Shown: one piece after another, positions 32,402 to 44,861 of the stretch
Numbering within the stretch: position 1 is the first letter of the stretch
Layout: each line of letters opens with the position of its first letter
Source of the DNA: Oscheius tipulae
Lineage: Eukaryota; Nematoda; Chromadorea; Rhabditida; Rhabditidae
DNA: 64,000 nt
Assembly: GCA_037178975.1 (NCBI GenBank)
Contig: JASJZH010000005.1
Coordinates: 4,898,001-4,962,000 of the forward strand
Reading direction: 5' to 3'
Notes under the pieces: model-generated
The model's input: only the letters and a program-made list of their open reading frames with translations
What the model was told of the DNA's origin: nothing
Databases searched by the model: none
Made by a program: the position numbers and the translations under genes

Positions 32402-33286
32402 CTAGTGGATGGTAAGCTCGGGAGATGAGGCTGGAGAGACAGACCCGGCATCGCTGACAGCAGGAGAGGAGTGACTCTTGGCTCGCAGAAGATCGGAGGT
32501 ATCTCGGCTATGAGTCTCCTTGTGGGTTAGCAGGGTACGTTGCTGGCAGAAGCCTTTGCCGCAGATGTCGCACTGGAATTGAATTTTAAATTAGAGTGTC
32601 TGTTTTCAAACCAACCTTGTACGGCTTCTCCTTGCTATGAATGAATTTGTGATCCCTCAGATGGTCCTGCCTTCTGAACTTCTTGTGACAGATGTCACAT
32701 TCGTATGGTCTCTCATCCGTGTGTGTCCTCTCATGGATCAGCAGGTTGTAAGACTTTGTGAAGTGGCGGTTACAGTGGCGGCAGATGAACTCCTTCTTGG
32801 GACGGGTAGCCCTTCCAGGACAACGATTTCTTCCGGGCAGCATGAACCAGGGGGCTTGGTAGGGAGCACCTGGAGCTGGCTGTAGGGACCTGGGAGGGAG
32901 AAGAGGACGATTGGGAGTAGTTTGGATCTAAAAATAAGAATATAAAGTTCCTTGAGACATCCGTACCATGTCAGTCTGCGCCCTAACCTTCTGCTCCTGT
33001 TCAATCGACTCGGCCAGATGAGCAAAGTCGAACTTAGCTTCGGACGGAGGTGAATCGGAGACTTCAGACTCCGGACTGCACATCAACTTCAATTTCTGTA
33101 CTTTGTATTGCGGTACTCTGGTAATTTTTTTACCGTTTGGAGTGACTGCTGTATGAGGAAATTTGTAAAATATTGCTGGTAGTACTTGTTGATCTGGTCC
33201 TGATTGAAGGGGAAGGTGAAGGCTGGCGGGAAGATGCTTGCCACCGGAGGACTCGCCTTCAAAAGGAACTGCTGTGAGGCAAACAT
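32402..33286 (-). CDS. Odd-skipped-related zinc-finger transcription factor
   Basis: Four exons (33134-33286, 32988-33095, 32616-32927, 32402-32572), all phase 0, give 247 aa. Three C2H2 fingers follow a basic lead [15 protein letters not shown]: finger 1 [14 protein letters not shown], finger 2 [20 protein letters not shown], finger 3 [21 protein letters not shown]. These are the diagnostic fingers of the Odd/OSR family, which controls gut, segment and kidney development in animals. The N-terminal part has [17 protein letters not shown], and the tail is Ser-rich ([11 protein letters not shown]). The start lies 2 nt after a TTTCAG (33289-33294 reversed), a likely trans-splice site. An intron splits the gene just before the third finger. 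Confidence 0.92.
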
Positions 33287-36200
33287 TCCTGAAATCTTGG
33301 TTTTTGAGCGAATGCGGATGAAAAGTGAGAGAGGTGGTGAAGTGTTTGTCAATGGAAGTGTTTCGATTTGAACTTTACACTATCTGGATAGATACAAAGT
33401 AGTAGCTCTTTGATAAGTTGAGAAAGACCAGATAAAAAAGTGTGAAAATCCCCTCTCGTTCGCAGAAAAGGTGCTGTAAACTGACTTTGGAAATAGCCTT
33501 ATCAGCAGGACAGAAGTGTCGAGAGACGGACTCCAGCAGCCAGTCGGCTTGTCTCTTCTTAGCACTTTATCAATCACAGGACAGTCCAAAAACTACCGTA
33601 TCCCTCTTAATTCCTATCGATTCTCCCTAGAGAATACGGGTGTGAGAAGCCAAGAGGACAATGAGGCCTGCGCCTCCCGGTCTCAGGCTATTCAGAGCCC
33701 CGGAGCAGAGGAAATGAGTCACAAAGTCGGCAAGCGCGAGCAGACAAGAGGAAGGAGATGAGGGGTGAAAGGATCATTCTTTTATACCAGAAGACCGAGA
33801 ACTTTAAGGCCTTTTCACCTGGTCATTGGAGGCGGAATTATATTGTGGCTGTGCAACTCTAATTGCACTTGATTCAGATTCAATATCTGACGAAAAATCG
33901 TATAAGAGAAGTCGGAAAAGGTCACAAATGCTATTTATCGCGCGATTGTGATAATGACGTTTCCAGTAGCAAGAGAGCAAAAACTTCTGAAGAATGCTTT
34001 TAGTAGAAAGTTATTTCCATGAATAGAGAGATAGAGACTGGAAAACAGTTGAAGCGTCGATAGAATATGGCGTTATAACAAGAAAAATGCTGGAGGCTCG
34101 TATCCAATAATGATACCTATACGATCAGAGCCTAAAAGAATTCTAAACCTATTGACCAAAACTATTGACATGCTGCTTGAAACCTTTGGACATGTTGCCT
34201 AACGCTCTTTTGTTGACAAGCCACTGCTATAGTTTCTAACAAAGATCCCTGAAAGGTCTGCTATCAAAAGTCGATACTATTCAAGGAAATCTCACTTTTG
34301 TAGAGTCTGGTCAATAGTCAAGTTCCGGTTTCCTCTTCTCTCTCCTTACAGTAACCCGGAGTGCTAATCGGCTGCCGCTGTTTGCCCAAGAGAGACAGAG
34401 ACAGCGTGGCCCCAAAGACTAGAGGTTCACAGAAAGTAGAGCAATACTTTTGTAAAAGGTCTGTGCTGGTAGGTGGTACATGCCTCTGGGGCTCCGTCTC
34501 TCGCTCCAACAGCCTCATAAAAGAGCCTTTCACGGCAAGGCGGTTGCTTTGAAGAGACCTCGCGGCTGATAAGCGACAGAAAACAGAGGGGGCTACCCTA
34601 ATAAAGATTTGAAGCTTCTGTAGCAGATGAAAGAGACCGCCTTCGGAAACTGAGTAAGGAAATCGGAGTGTAAATAGAGAGAACGATGGGGGCGAGAAGA
34701 GCTCTGACTCTCTATCAACTGATTTCCCTGAGTCATTTTCCTATGATTTGGTCTTCTGACGAAGAGGTACAGTAAGTTGAGAAAACTGCAAACTTTTGGC
34801 CTAAACTACCTGCCTAAGCAGGCAAGACATTGAGTGAGGGAACGGATGGACATCCTACTGCCACCTGCCCAAACACCTACTCTTTTGAAAGACGGACATG
34901 GCAATTTGTAAGCTGGAACTACCTCAGAATAGAACCCAGTTGACTACTGGACAATTCCTACTATTCACATTTTACAGAGCAGCGATCAGACGCATGTCTC
35001 AAAAATTCCTGGGAAATGTTTTACGAGGAATAGTTTAAATATAAGACCATCGACCAGAAGTGACGAGACTGTTTGGCGTGTTCCGGAAGTTCTTTGCAGT
35101 GAATTCTAAGAGAAATCATAATGAGCCAAGAGCCACTCTTTCCTTTATTACCAGAATCCCCAACCGAAAAGCAACAGTTTTCCCAGGAAGCCGACGGGCA
35201 GGACAGAGAGAGAGACCGTCCAGGCTCATAAAACGGCAGCCGAATGGGTGCTTCGGTCCGTGCCTGAATGTGTGAAGAAAGAGAGAAGGCCTAGCACACA
35301 GTCCCCACCCTCGTAAAAGAGTTTGCTTTTCAGGGTTTCTGGGAGCACAGCGCTCCCAATTGCAACCAGTGGGCTATAAATAGAGGCTCCCAGATAGGAA
35401 TGAGTCAAACAGATCACCCTCTGATCGATTCTCTACAGAAAGCCGAAGCTTACAGACATTTGGTTTGGGAACAGACATTTAATAATTTCGAATCTGGTAC
35501 GAGACAAAAGGTTTGAGGGAGTAGTTCTGTAGATATTAGATTGACTTCGAAGACACGGATAGTAAGGGTTAGAACACAGATCTCCACAGTATTGGAATGA
35601 GTCGAGAGGACTTGAGCAATGATATGAATGGATAAAAGCAGTTATCTTTTAGAGTTGTTCACTTGAAGCGAGAAAAGTACTTAGTCGAATAATAAGAGGT
35701 GAGGGAGACAGGTACGGAGAGAGGGAACCGTAAAACCAAACCCAGGAGTCAGAACCAGCAAGGAGACAGTCAGTCTACCTCAAGAGCTCTCCAGACAGAG
35801 TCAAGACCTTCCGGCTGATCTGGTTGGCGACAGTGGAATGGGCTGGGAAGGAGGCTCCCGGCTGCCTTGCCACCGATTGCCCCGCCCATTTTCGGTCGTT
35901 GCTTTCGCAAAGATGGACTACGGTATCTCTCGTGGGCAAATATGGGGAACGGAGTGGCTTATTGTGAAGAGTTCACTTCCTCTCTATTCAAATTCAAAAG
36001 AAGCTTATTCAAGCTCTAGTGCAGTAAGGAATGAGTGTCGGGACTAGAAAAGACTGTCCGGATCAGGTTACCACAATATGGTCGAGAGTCGTAAATTTAG
36101 TGGCCACGGTGGTTTCAAGCAGTGAGCGGAGGTTCAGAACTAGCGCAATTAAGTAAAAATACCCAACAGAATACAGAGGGGGAAGTGGGAAACCGAAAAA

Positions 36201-39200
36201 AGATAGTCCCGTTCCAAAATACGGTCTACAGTACTTAGATAAAGTGAAAATAAAACGTGACAGCATGATGGAATGCCTACGTGATAGGACCAAGGTGCCA
36301 ACTTACCGAGAAATGTTAAAAAAAAAAACCGTACGAGTGTGGATGAAGACAAGGTGTCAAGTGAGAATAAGTTGAAACTTGATCTTGAAACTTAATTATT
36401 CCGAAAAGATCAAAACTGGATCGTATGAGTGAGAGAAAGGAGTTTCTCTAATGAGACAGTGAATGAACAACGGGAGAGGAGACAGAAAATGAAAATGATG
36501 CGAGCCGGAAGCCACAATTCCAGAGAGACGTTTGCGATTTCCAAATAATGCTGATATAGTCTGTTCCTTCCTGCCGGTTGACGTTATTTGAAGAGTCGAG
36601 AAGTGGAAGAGGGATTAAGGAGGAGCTTTTGGGGCACCCTGATAGGGAGACAGCCACCCTATATCAACAGTCATGACTCAAACTTCCGTACTTTGTCTTG
36701 AGTTCTCGGGAGGGGGTGGCTGAGGATTAGACAGTTTAGCAGGCGCCTCGGCTGCTCCACCCTGACTGATTTGGAACGGGAAAGAAAGTTCTAAAGAGAG
36801 GTAGAGAGAGTATGTAAGCTAGACATCCTATCCGGTTGCTCAACTGCTCAGTTTACTGTTGCCTCACCTCTACAATCCCAGAGCTACTTGCCGCCTCTTT
36901 GTCGGCTTTCAGCCTCTCTCCTGCTGTGACTCTCTCTCAGTTTATATGACTACCAACCTCCCCGTGTCTTCCCGCACAACCACATGTCTGCCCATATTTC
37001 AACTGTCTCATTAACGCAGTTCCCCGGAGAATCTGTGTATCTTTCTATGTAGCCTACTGTAATCCAGTCCCTCCCGGATGAGATGGCGCAACCAACGTAA
37101 CGATCCCGATGACCTTAGCACGTTTTTGTACTCGTTCTCGAGGGACAGCTGGCTGGGTGGGTCCTGGGAAACGGGCGGCTAATGAATAGACAGCCGAGAG
37201 TAAGTAAAGGATGTGGGAATCGGAGCTTTAAAATCGGAGAGAATACTGTATCGAGGAAAGCAACAACTATTTTGGGAGCTGGACTCGAAGTGGCAAAAAC
37301 TGTGAGAATGTAGTGAAACAGTAGTCTACTCGATACTACTCATTACAGCATCTTTCGAAAGAAGAAAAGTCCACAAAACTTTTAAAGCAACTTTTATTGT
37401 TTTCACAACTTCGCAGTTTTTCAAAACTTTGCTTTGCTTGTAATAAACAATTTCTTGGAGGTTACCATCAGGAACTTTCCGACTTCCCGTACCGGTTATG
37501 GACCCCATAAAAAGAGAAACAAGGTAAACGGAGTTCGCGTAATGGCAACAAAAAGGGTCAAGCTTGGCGACTGATTAGTGTGGCCGGGACCACCCATTGT
37601 GCATAAAGGACTCGCTCACACCCTGCCAGCATATCGTTTTCGTCTTTTCTCGCCGCCCCTATTATCTAAACGTCTCAAGCAAGAAAGCAATGCTTACTGT
37701 TTCACGACCTACCGAACCGGAAAGGAGAACAATTAGAATTTTTGAAAGGAACTTGAATCAGAGCAAACAGCATGCCACTGCTTCTGTGAAAAATAAGAAC
37801 GTGTAGACAGGGGATGCGATTAGGGAACTGTCAGTTTGAATGGATAGTGATCAGCACAGGGAGGTCCTCTATTCAAGGCTCGAGGACACCTGGAAGGACA
37901 GGTGGAATCTATGTCACGCGAGGCTTTTCAAAATTATTGGGATCGGTCATCTCGTCTCGGAAGAAATCTGGATTTGATTTAAAGGCAAATGAGTTTGGCT
38001 CAAGGGGTTTCCGTGGAATAGGAGTCCAAACAAGCTCAGGACTAATGGAAGGATAGTACTTCTCATTTGTCTGTAGCTTTTCAAATCTGAATCCGTCCTA
38101 ATGACCCATTACAAACATAGCCAGTCTCATCTGCCTGCCAGCCAAAAAGTAAAGAATACGGCTGTCAGCAGAGGTCCGAATTGGCCGAGACAATAGAAGG
38201 CGGCATGGTCAAAGCCTTCCCGACGTATTGTGATTAGGAAGAAGAGAGTCTATCTATTACTACGGTATCCGGGTTGAGAAGACAGGACGTCTCTCTCCAT
38301 GTTACGACCATGAGAGTCACCATCAAAATCGGGTCGTTTAGACTCTTCGACGTCTTACTGTAGAGAGTGTACACTGTCCAGAAGAACCTTTCTTTCTGTT
38401 ATCACTTGTCAGCTCTGGGAGCTAAGCTCCTCGCAACGACTCTCTGTTTGACGACCGAATTTGGTGAGGTGCATCAAACCAGACTGTTGGGAGGAACTGG
38501 ATGGGCTACGGTAGTGTTAGAGAGGAGCAGCTTCTTTGCCCAAATCTGATTCTTCGTTTGAGAAAAAAGTTTCTGAGATCATCGACTTATTGGCTCGGAG
38601 AAGAGAATACGAAGGAGAGCCTATTACGCACGTTTTGAGCAGAATGACTTACAATATAACGCTATGTATAGAATGAAGAGACTCGATACTGAGCTAGGAG
38701 AAACCAGAAATCTTTGAAAAAGGAGGAGACTCCACGTTCAAGCTCTAGTGCAGTCAGGCGCCCCATCATTTATAACCTTTTGATGGGGGCTCCGAAATGT
38801 CTGACCGTATATCGCAGCTCAATGCTCCTAACATTTCCGAAAGACGTTTGACCGCGACCCTCTCTAATTCGAAGATTGGTCTCCCGAAACAGGAAGGGCT
38901 CCCCCTCCCCTCCATATTTGCTCCAGGTATGTGTCACTGTCATCTGGTCATAAACGACAGGAAGAGATCATAAACGGGCCCTGCTGTAGCCTTGTGATTC
39001 AGCAGCTAGCTTCTTGATCTCCCTACGGTCTACTGTAGGCAGTTGGCCTCTTTGGTGTTATGTTTGATTACTTCAAAGCCGCCCGCCGCGCCTTATGGCC
39101 AATAAGAGTATGATTATCAACGCCTTCCGGTGCCTTTAACACCCCTACCACCTACAAACTGTGGGAGACACTGGGCTTTGAACAGGGAGCGACTGCATTC

Positions 39201-42200
39201 AAGTTTTGATCTGGGATTGAGGGATGGAACTGAAGAGGAGCCGATTAGAGGAACAGAAACGGGTTGATAAACGGTTATACAGGAGGGTTAACTTCCCTGG
39301 TCCAATTTCCGTGGAAAGTATGCAAGGAATAAGTCAATCGAATGGAATACCAGCCAGAGCCCTAGTCCACAATTTTCCCTGAAGTTCAGAAAAAGCAATC
39401 TGTGGACATACTTCTTCAGCCCTGTCTCTGTCTACAAGCACTATCCTTGTTTTGCCATTCGAACACACCTATCCTCATGAGGTCAGGTTCCTTGCGCAAG
39501 CGGCTATCACCGAACCTCTTGTTGACTCCCGGAGACCTGTTAAGAAAGCGGCATGCCTTTGCCGAGGACACCTGTAAAGCGTTCTAATCCCCTGTCGGGT
39601 GAGAAGTATCCATTTCCCAGCCCTCAAAATCATCCAGAGAGAGGGAGACAGTAAACACAAGGGAGGTTTAACCAGTCTGACAACAAAAGGGGTCATCGGC
39701 GTCATAAACACGTTGTCCCTAGGATTGATTACAGTAATTTCTCGCTCGACAATTACATTAATCCCGGTGTTGAATAGATTCAGGGACAGGCAATAAATTG
39801 AGAAGACATTAGGACCAGACTGTAACTTCCTAGCCGGAGATGAAGCCTCTCGAGAATTTGCCTAATTGGTGATGTATAGGTGTCCTGTTGAATAGAGCCG
39901 CCAGGCGGGGAGTCTGATTCAGTATGGGAGAGACTCTCTCCCGCACCAGAAGGGGACATACCTCTAAGGCACTGAATGTGGGACCAAAGGAACTGTTTTT
40001 CTATTAGTCTGCTCTATTTCCTATCATCTTCCTCCCAACAGTCTTAATCTGTCAGCCCAAACAGTATCATGGTGTTGGCACAACTCCTAAAGCGCTAAAC
40101 TCTCGCTAATTCCTCCGAGGCTTGACCTCGGATCGTGCCCATACATATACAAACAAGACCTGGCAAGAAGAGCCGCCATTGCACGGCTGTATCCAGCGGG
40201 CAAATAGGTACAGCATCGGCTTCTTTGGCCGCATGGATTAAGCTGCCATAACTGTGACACTTAGCGCACCAAAATCGGTACCAGCCGAGACTGTTCTCTC
40301 CCAATTGGGGTCCGGAAGGTGTTGACGACCTCGGTATTAGTCTCTTATCAAGGGATTAGCGACAGTAGAGCTACCGTGATAAAGGGAGGAGTAGGGAGAA
40401 AGACGTGTCCTGGACAAAGGTCGGTTCTTATATAAAAAGATTTGTAGTTGGGTAGGTTGTAGTCAGACGTCAAGCTTGACTCATGGAGTACAAATGGAAA
40501 AAAATGTCTGGATACAAGAGCAGTCTAGGTACCGAAAATGCACAGGAATAGTCTAATATAAAGCAAGCTTTAAAAAAGATACATGCTTCTAGAACGAATT
40601 TTTCGGCACTTCACGAGAACCGATGAACATTAACAGTCACGAGTGTATTTTAAACTCTGACACATTCCGTTAGCTCCCTGGTCGAAAACACTTTGAAACA
40701 TAGTCCAAATTCTAAATATATCTACTTTAGAGGTAGGGAAATATGAATTCCAAAGCGATTGGAAGCAAAACTTTGCAAACGGGATACAAAATTAAGCCAA
40801 ATGCTTCTTGGGAATCAGTCACATTCTCTCCAGAAACTTCTCAAGCAAAACTTTTCCAATTTTCTTCACTGCTATACTCCCGACCCTCATACACTTTGTC
40901 TTTATTTGTGTAGCCATTCAGTCTATGCTGCAAGGCTGGCTCGTAAAAGGCGGCTCCTAGCAAAGCTGTTGCGTCACCCCCAAGTAGTTATTGTCTTGAT
41001 AAACTGACCCACCATAGGGGAGCAGCCACTGACTCACTGAGGTCCATTCTCCTCTTTTGCTTGGCTAGGAAACATTGGTCGTGTGGCTGTATTGATCAGT
41101 TAATCACCTAGTTCTTAGGGATTGTTGGGGGCGATAAGAAATGGAGAGGAGAATTTCGAGAAACGAGATCAAATGGGACGACATTTTAAACGAGTGGGGG
41201 CAAATTGAGTCATCTTCTAGAAGCTAAAACAGGAGAGCTATAAACAGACTGCTGAAATGAACCGAACTCACGTGATCTGCAAAAGATTCGCTGCTGGTCG
41301 AGGAGCTTAAAAACACAAAAAAGTAGTTCTTATGGTTTGGCTGCAAAAGGAGTAATTGAACGCTTGCAGAACATCAACCCCTGTGAACGGTAACAGAAAT
41401 GTCAACTTGTGAATCCCAGTGATGACTGTCTTGATTCCGTTGTGTTGGTGTGACAAACTGACAAGACATGCTGACAGAGCCAAGTTGATCACATCCAACA
41501 AACTACAGAGTCCTCCAACTTATTAGTAATCTTTCTTCTATCAGTTTTTCAATTTTTTGACTCTTCCAAAATCCTCCTAGTTTAGGACAAACATGTCACG
41601 GTAGTTTATGTAGAGACTCAGACGTGGCAGTGCTTAGGCTGATCTGTTTTGAGCTACAGTAATTTCTGGAACGTGTCTGTTTTTGACGTCAAACTGGGCT
41701 TGCCCCCACATCACTTTTGTCAGCGTGACTAAGACTGTTTAGAATCTTTTTCTGTTACCGTAAAACCTCTATTAGAAGAGTATGCGCTTATATTTTTCAA
41801 TCACCCCGTTTGAGTGCGCTTATAATAGAGGGTGCGCTACAATTTTTCGATGTCAAGTTTTATAACAAAGTCAAGGCAACAAACAAATGAAAACAAAAAA
41901 AATCACTCTTTAAAGTCTACGGGAGAGTCGCTTTCTTCTTCATTTTCTTCAAGTGTCAAATCACTCAGCTCTTCGAAAAAACCGCTTCAATTTCGATACT
42001 GTTCCAAGTGCGCGTAAGTAGAGGGTGGGCTTCTAATTTTCAATCAGAAATCTTCTAACTCAACTTATCAACAGAGGAACATAACCGTACCAGACTACGT
42101 ACGTTATCGTTCAGGTGACAGTAGACTTTAAGCTCGTACCAGAAGCTCAGTCTACAGTACACTTTGTCACTACCATAGTTCACTTTTTTGGATTTATCAG

Positions 42201-42444
42201 CAGCCGTATCAGATATCCCTGGCTGTAAACGAGGCGGTGTGTCAAGTGATATGTGAAGAAAACGTGGAAAAAGACAAGAGAGAATAGACTAGATGGCAGG
42301 AGGTTTAATCTGGGCAGGTGCGGACCTTATCTAAAGAAAACATTTTGCTAAGCAGGAGGGGCAGCAGCCCCGTTATCGCCCATTTGACGAGAAGACATAC
42401 TACCGGGAGCGACTTGTAGGACTCAGAGAGACACTAAATTAATT
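33287..42444. other. Gene desert, about 9 kb
   Basis: I find no convincing gene here. Reading frames are short and scattered on both strands, without paired splice sites or known motifs. It lies directly upstream of the Odd-skipped gene, so it is a candidate for long-range control sequence. It holds a MITE-like inverted repeat (41757-42040), a twice-used 18-bp motif (36008, 38738) and an exon-like stretch at 42360-42410 (minus strand reads VAPGSMSSRQMGDNGAAAPP, then A and a stop) that I could not join to a gene. Confidence 0.5.
41757..42040. mobile_element. MITE-like remnant with inverted CCTCTATTA ends
   Basis: The left side reads CCGTAAAACCTCTATTAGAAG with a following GCGCTTATA. Further on, GCGCTTATAATAGAGGG and GCGCGTAAGTAGAGGG give the reverse complement. 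Repeats opening with ACCGTAAAACCTCTATT are familiar from non-autonomous DNA transposons of nematodes. No transposase is present. Confidence 0.4.
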
Positions 42445-42717
42445 TTATTTCGGAATTAACATCAGTTTGTCAAGTTCGAAGTCGCTCGCATACCGTCCTT
42501 CCCAATTCCCTGGCTGTCTCCTACCTCTTTTCTCAATCTGTACTGCTCGAGCCAGACGACCTGGCGGCGTCTGAAAATAAAAGCTTATGTAAAAGATCAC
42601 AGGGCTTACCTGGACAGCATAGAAGTCAACTCCGGCACTCTCCCGTATTGTGTCGGCACTTAGGTGGTGACAAAAGAATGCAAGAAAGAAGAAGAAGAGG
42701 CAGGCAAGACGGTTCAT
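42445..42717 (-). CDS. Small secreted protein, possible neuropeptide precursor
   Basis: Two exons (42610-42717, 42445-42570), phase 0, 77 aa. It starts with a strong signal peptide (LACLFFFFLAFFCHHLSA). The mature part has a polybasic site, EKRGRRQPGNW. Cleavage there would free a 22-residue peptide beginning QPGNWEGRY, whose N-terminal Gln could cyclise. There are no cysteines in the mature part. A TATA-like TATAAAG lies 34 nt upstream of the start (42751-42757, minus strand). Similarity to any known peptide was not recognised, so the precursor role is inference. Confidence 0.6.
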   Translation of the reverse strand: MNRLACLFFFFLAFFCHHLSADTIRESAGVDFYAVQVSPVIFYISFYFQTPPGRLARAVQIEKRGRRQPGNWEGRYASDFELDKLMLIPK

Positions 42718-42750
42718 GGCGCGTTGGTCTCGGATTCTGGTCAGGGAAAC

Positions 42751-42757
42751 CTTTATA
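42751..42757 (-). promoter_or_regulatory. TATA-like box
   Basis: TATAAAG on the minus strand, 34 nt upstream of the start codon at 42717. Confidence 0.5.
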
Positions 42758-43141
42758 CACGCTCTTAGATTGCAATCAGGTCAGTTAGGTCTTTTTCCTG
42801 GAACATGAGGCTGTTTTGCCGCCTGGCGTGTCAGCAGACAGACGAGAAAGGCAACTTCCTGATTGACAGCTTTATAAAAGGGTAATCATCGAAAATTCGA
42901 ATCTAGTTTAACCAAGAAAAGGACATTTTTAATGGACGACAGCCGTTCTTAGAGTTTTCTCCTGTATTCGAGAGAAGAGCTGGGAAAGAACCATAGAAGC
43001 AGTATCGAGCGGTTTTCTAGTCTAGTCGCTTAGTCGGTCAACGCAAGCCGGCGCTCTATCCAATAGAGAACAGAAGAAAAGATCAGTTTATTACATTTGT
43101 TACCAAGAGTTTGTCTTCTTCTCTTACCTTCCAGTAAGGCG

Positions 43142-43795
43142 TTACTGATGGATACCTCCCTCCACATGGTGCATGTCATGGTGGTCGTGGTGCATATTAT
43201 GGTGCATGTCATGTCTCTTCTGGCGGATTCCTCCCTCCAGGTTCTTAACTCCAGCTTCCACATGGTGCATGTCGTGGTGGTCATGGTGCATTTCATGATG
43301 CCTCTTTTGACGGATACCTCCCTCAGCCGTCTTTACTCCAGCGTCAACGTGGTGCATATCATGGTGGTCGTGATGCATATCGTGTCTCTTCTGACGGATA
43401 CCACCCTCAGCCGTCTTTACTCCAGCGTCAACGTGATGCATATCATGGTGGTCGTGCATGTCCGAGTGCCTGGCTTGTCTTCCAGAGTTCTCGACCTGCT
43501 TGGTTTCGGCGTGATGCATGTCGTGGTGCATGTCATGTCTCTTCTGACGGATACCACCCTCAGCCGTCTTTACTCCAGCGTCAACGTGGTGCATATCATG
43601 GTGGTCGTGATGCATATCATGTCTCTTCTGACGAATTCCTCCCTCCAAAGTCTTGACTCTAGCATCAGCATGGTGCATGTCAGAATGTCTAGCGTGGCGT
43701 CCTGACTCCTCCAGATTCTTAGTCTCGAAATGAGATTCATGTGAGAGGGCCGTAGCGGCCGTAGCTAGAAAGGCGACGAATAGCAGAGAACGCAT
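43142..43795 (-). CDS. Secreted repeat precursor rich in His/Met, EGGIRQ-KR units
   Basis: Single exon, 217 aa. A signal peptide (MRSLLFVAFLATAATALS) is followed by tandem units. Five units end in EGGIRQKR and the last in EGGIHQ. Between them stand blocks such as HDMHHDHHDMHHVDAGVKTA, with two variants carrying SGRxARHSDM. Every KR is a good dibasic cleavage site, so the protein looks like a polyprotein that would release several peptides of about 25-30 residues. Their high His, Asp and Met content suggests metal binding, but this is inference. DNA of the units is nearly identical, a sign of recent expansion or gene conversion. A TATATAAA box lies 33 nt upstream (43828-43836). It belongs with the genes at 44431 and 48210. 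No known family recognised. Confidence 0.72.
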   Translation of the reverse strand: MRSLLFVAFLATAATALSHESHFETKNLEESGRHARHSDMHHADARVKTLEGGIRQKRHDMHHDHHDMHHVDAGVKTAEGGIRQKRHDMHHDMHHAETKQVENSGRQARHSDMHDHHDMHHVDAGVKTAEGGIRQKRHDMHHDHHDMHHVDAGVKTAEGGIRQKRHHEMHHDHHDMHHVEAGVKNLEGGIRQKRHDMHHNMHHDHHDMHHVEGGIHQ

Positions 43796-43827
43796 CTTGC
43801 TGGTTGCTGAAGAGAGACTCTTCTTGG

Positions 43828-43836
43828 TTTATATAG
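43828..43836 (-). promoter_or_regulatory. TATA box
   Basis: CTATATAAA on the minus strand, 33 nt upstream of the start codon at 43795. With a transcription start about 30 nt further on, the untranslated leader would be almost nil. Confidence 0.6.
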
Positions 43837-44392
43837 GGTTGGGTGAGAACTACTTCTTCAAAAACAAGCCTGTTTGTGATACAGGTACTGTTATTGGAAA
43901 AGGAACACACAGCTGTGATTTCAAGGTCAAAAGAAACGTGAGTGGCCAGTGTTCCTACAGGGTAGGTAAATCCTAAAAATTTTATCTTTTGAGGTGTAAG
44001 GAAGGCCTAAGAATCAAGCTTAAGAAAGTTCCAGTTCACTCCTAGAAAATTGAAATTATCCGTCGAAAAGGGGGATTTACAGAGGTACTCATTCCATTTT
44101 GCTTCATACATCGACTCTTTGATCCGTAATGCAACTTCTTGAAACTGTTAGTATATTGGTCTCTGACTGTTATCCTTCCGAGGACGTCTCACTTTCACTT
44201 GGCCTGTAAAAGGTCAAATCGGGAAGTTTGCGAACCAGTGATCAGTTTAGAGACAATAACAAAACGACTTTTTCCTCTATCTTGATCAGTTAGTTCTGTT
44301 TTCATTGGCATTGGTTATTTTGAGGGGACACGTTACTTCCTTTCGAAGAAAAATCTTGGATTCCAAAGACCAAAATTTTCTTGTTTTTGAAG
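43837..44392. other. Divergent promoter region
   Basis: About 0.55 kb between divergent members of the secreted-repeat family. No exon seen. Confidence 0.45.
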
Positions 44393-44400
44393 TTTAAAAG
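44393..44400 (+). promoter_or_regulatory. TATA-like box
   Basis: TTTAAAAG, 31 nt upstream of the start codon at 44431, at the same distance as in the related genes. Confidence 0.4.
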
Positions 44401-44430
44401 ACAACTGGAAGAGGTGATGGGTAGCCACAA

Positions 44431-44861
44431 ATGATTCGGATTCTTCTCTTCTTCGTCCTTCTTGTGAGCGCTGCTTCAGCGCTTTCAGTGAAAACCAAGG
44501 AACTTCATCAGTTCCAACATCCGCCCCGACATGCCCGTCATTCTGGCCCGCTCTACAACCGCCACAAAATAGACCTTGAGGGAGGAGAGTCTCGAAGAAA
44601 GACGCCCCATTCTCACATCCAAAAACGCCATATTGGAGTCGAAATCAAAAACGTTGAAGAAGGAAGCCGGCAGACTCGTGGCATTAACCTTGTACTCCCC
44701 CTTGTGAGTGGCAAATAATGTTTTTGCAATTTCAGGACGCCTGGTCCGACTTTCTGTCATCAGGGATTCGTAGACATTCCAGGCGTCTTGCTGCTCTCAC
44801 ATTCTGGTACAACAAAAATAAACAAATCTTTTCTCCCTTTGATCGTAAACAATTTATTTAA
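44431..44861 (+). CDS. Secreted repeat-family precursor, divergent member
   Basis: Exon 44431-44703, an intron of 32 nt (GTGAGTGG...TTTCAG) and exon 44736-44861 give 132 aa. It has a signal peptide (MIRILLFFVLLVSAASALS), then RHARHSG, LEGGESRRK, IQKRH and VEEGSRQTRG. These are degenerate versions of the RHARHSD, LEGGIRQ-KR and EEGIRQ-SR units in the genes at 43142 and 48210. Exon 1 ends LVLPL|gtgagt, matching the HLPL|gtgag junction of the 48210 gene, which supports the intron. The second exon (DAWSDFLSSGIRRHSRR) is not repetitive. Its last 8 bases overlap the 3' end of the F-box gene on the other strand. Units are fewer and less regular than in its relatives. Confidence 0.6.

Noticed and set aside
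42360-42410. Exon-like minus-strand stretch ending GAAAPPA-stop
   Set aside because: No upstream exon connects; too short alone.
43097-43705. 202-codon plus-strand frame over the repeat precursor
   Set aside because: Antisense shadow of the tandem repeats; the minus strand has the signal peptide and the TATA box.
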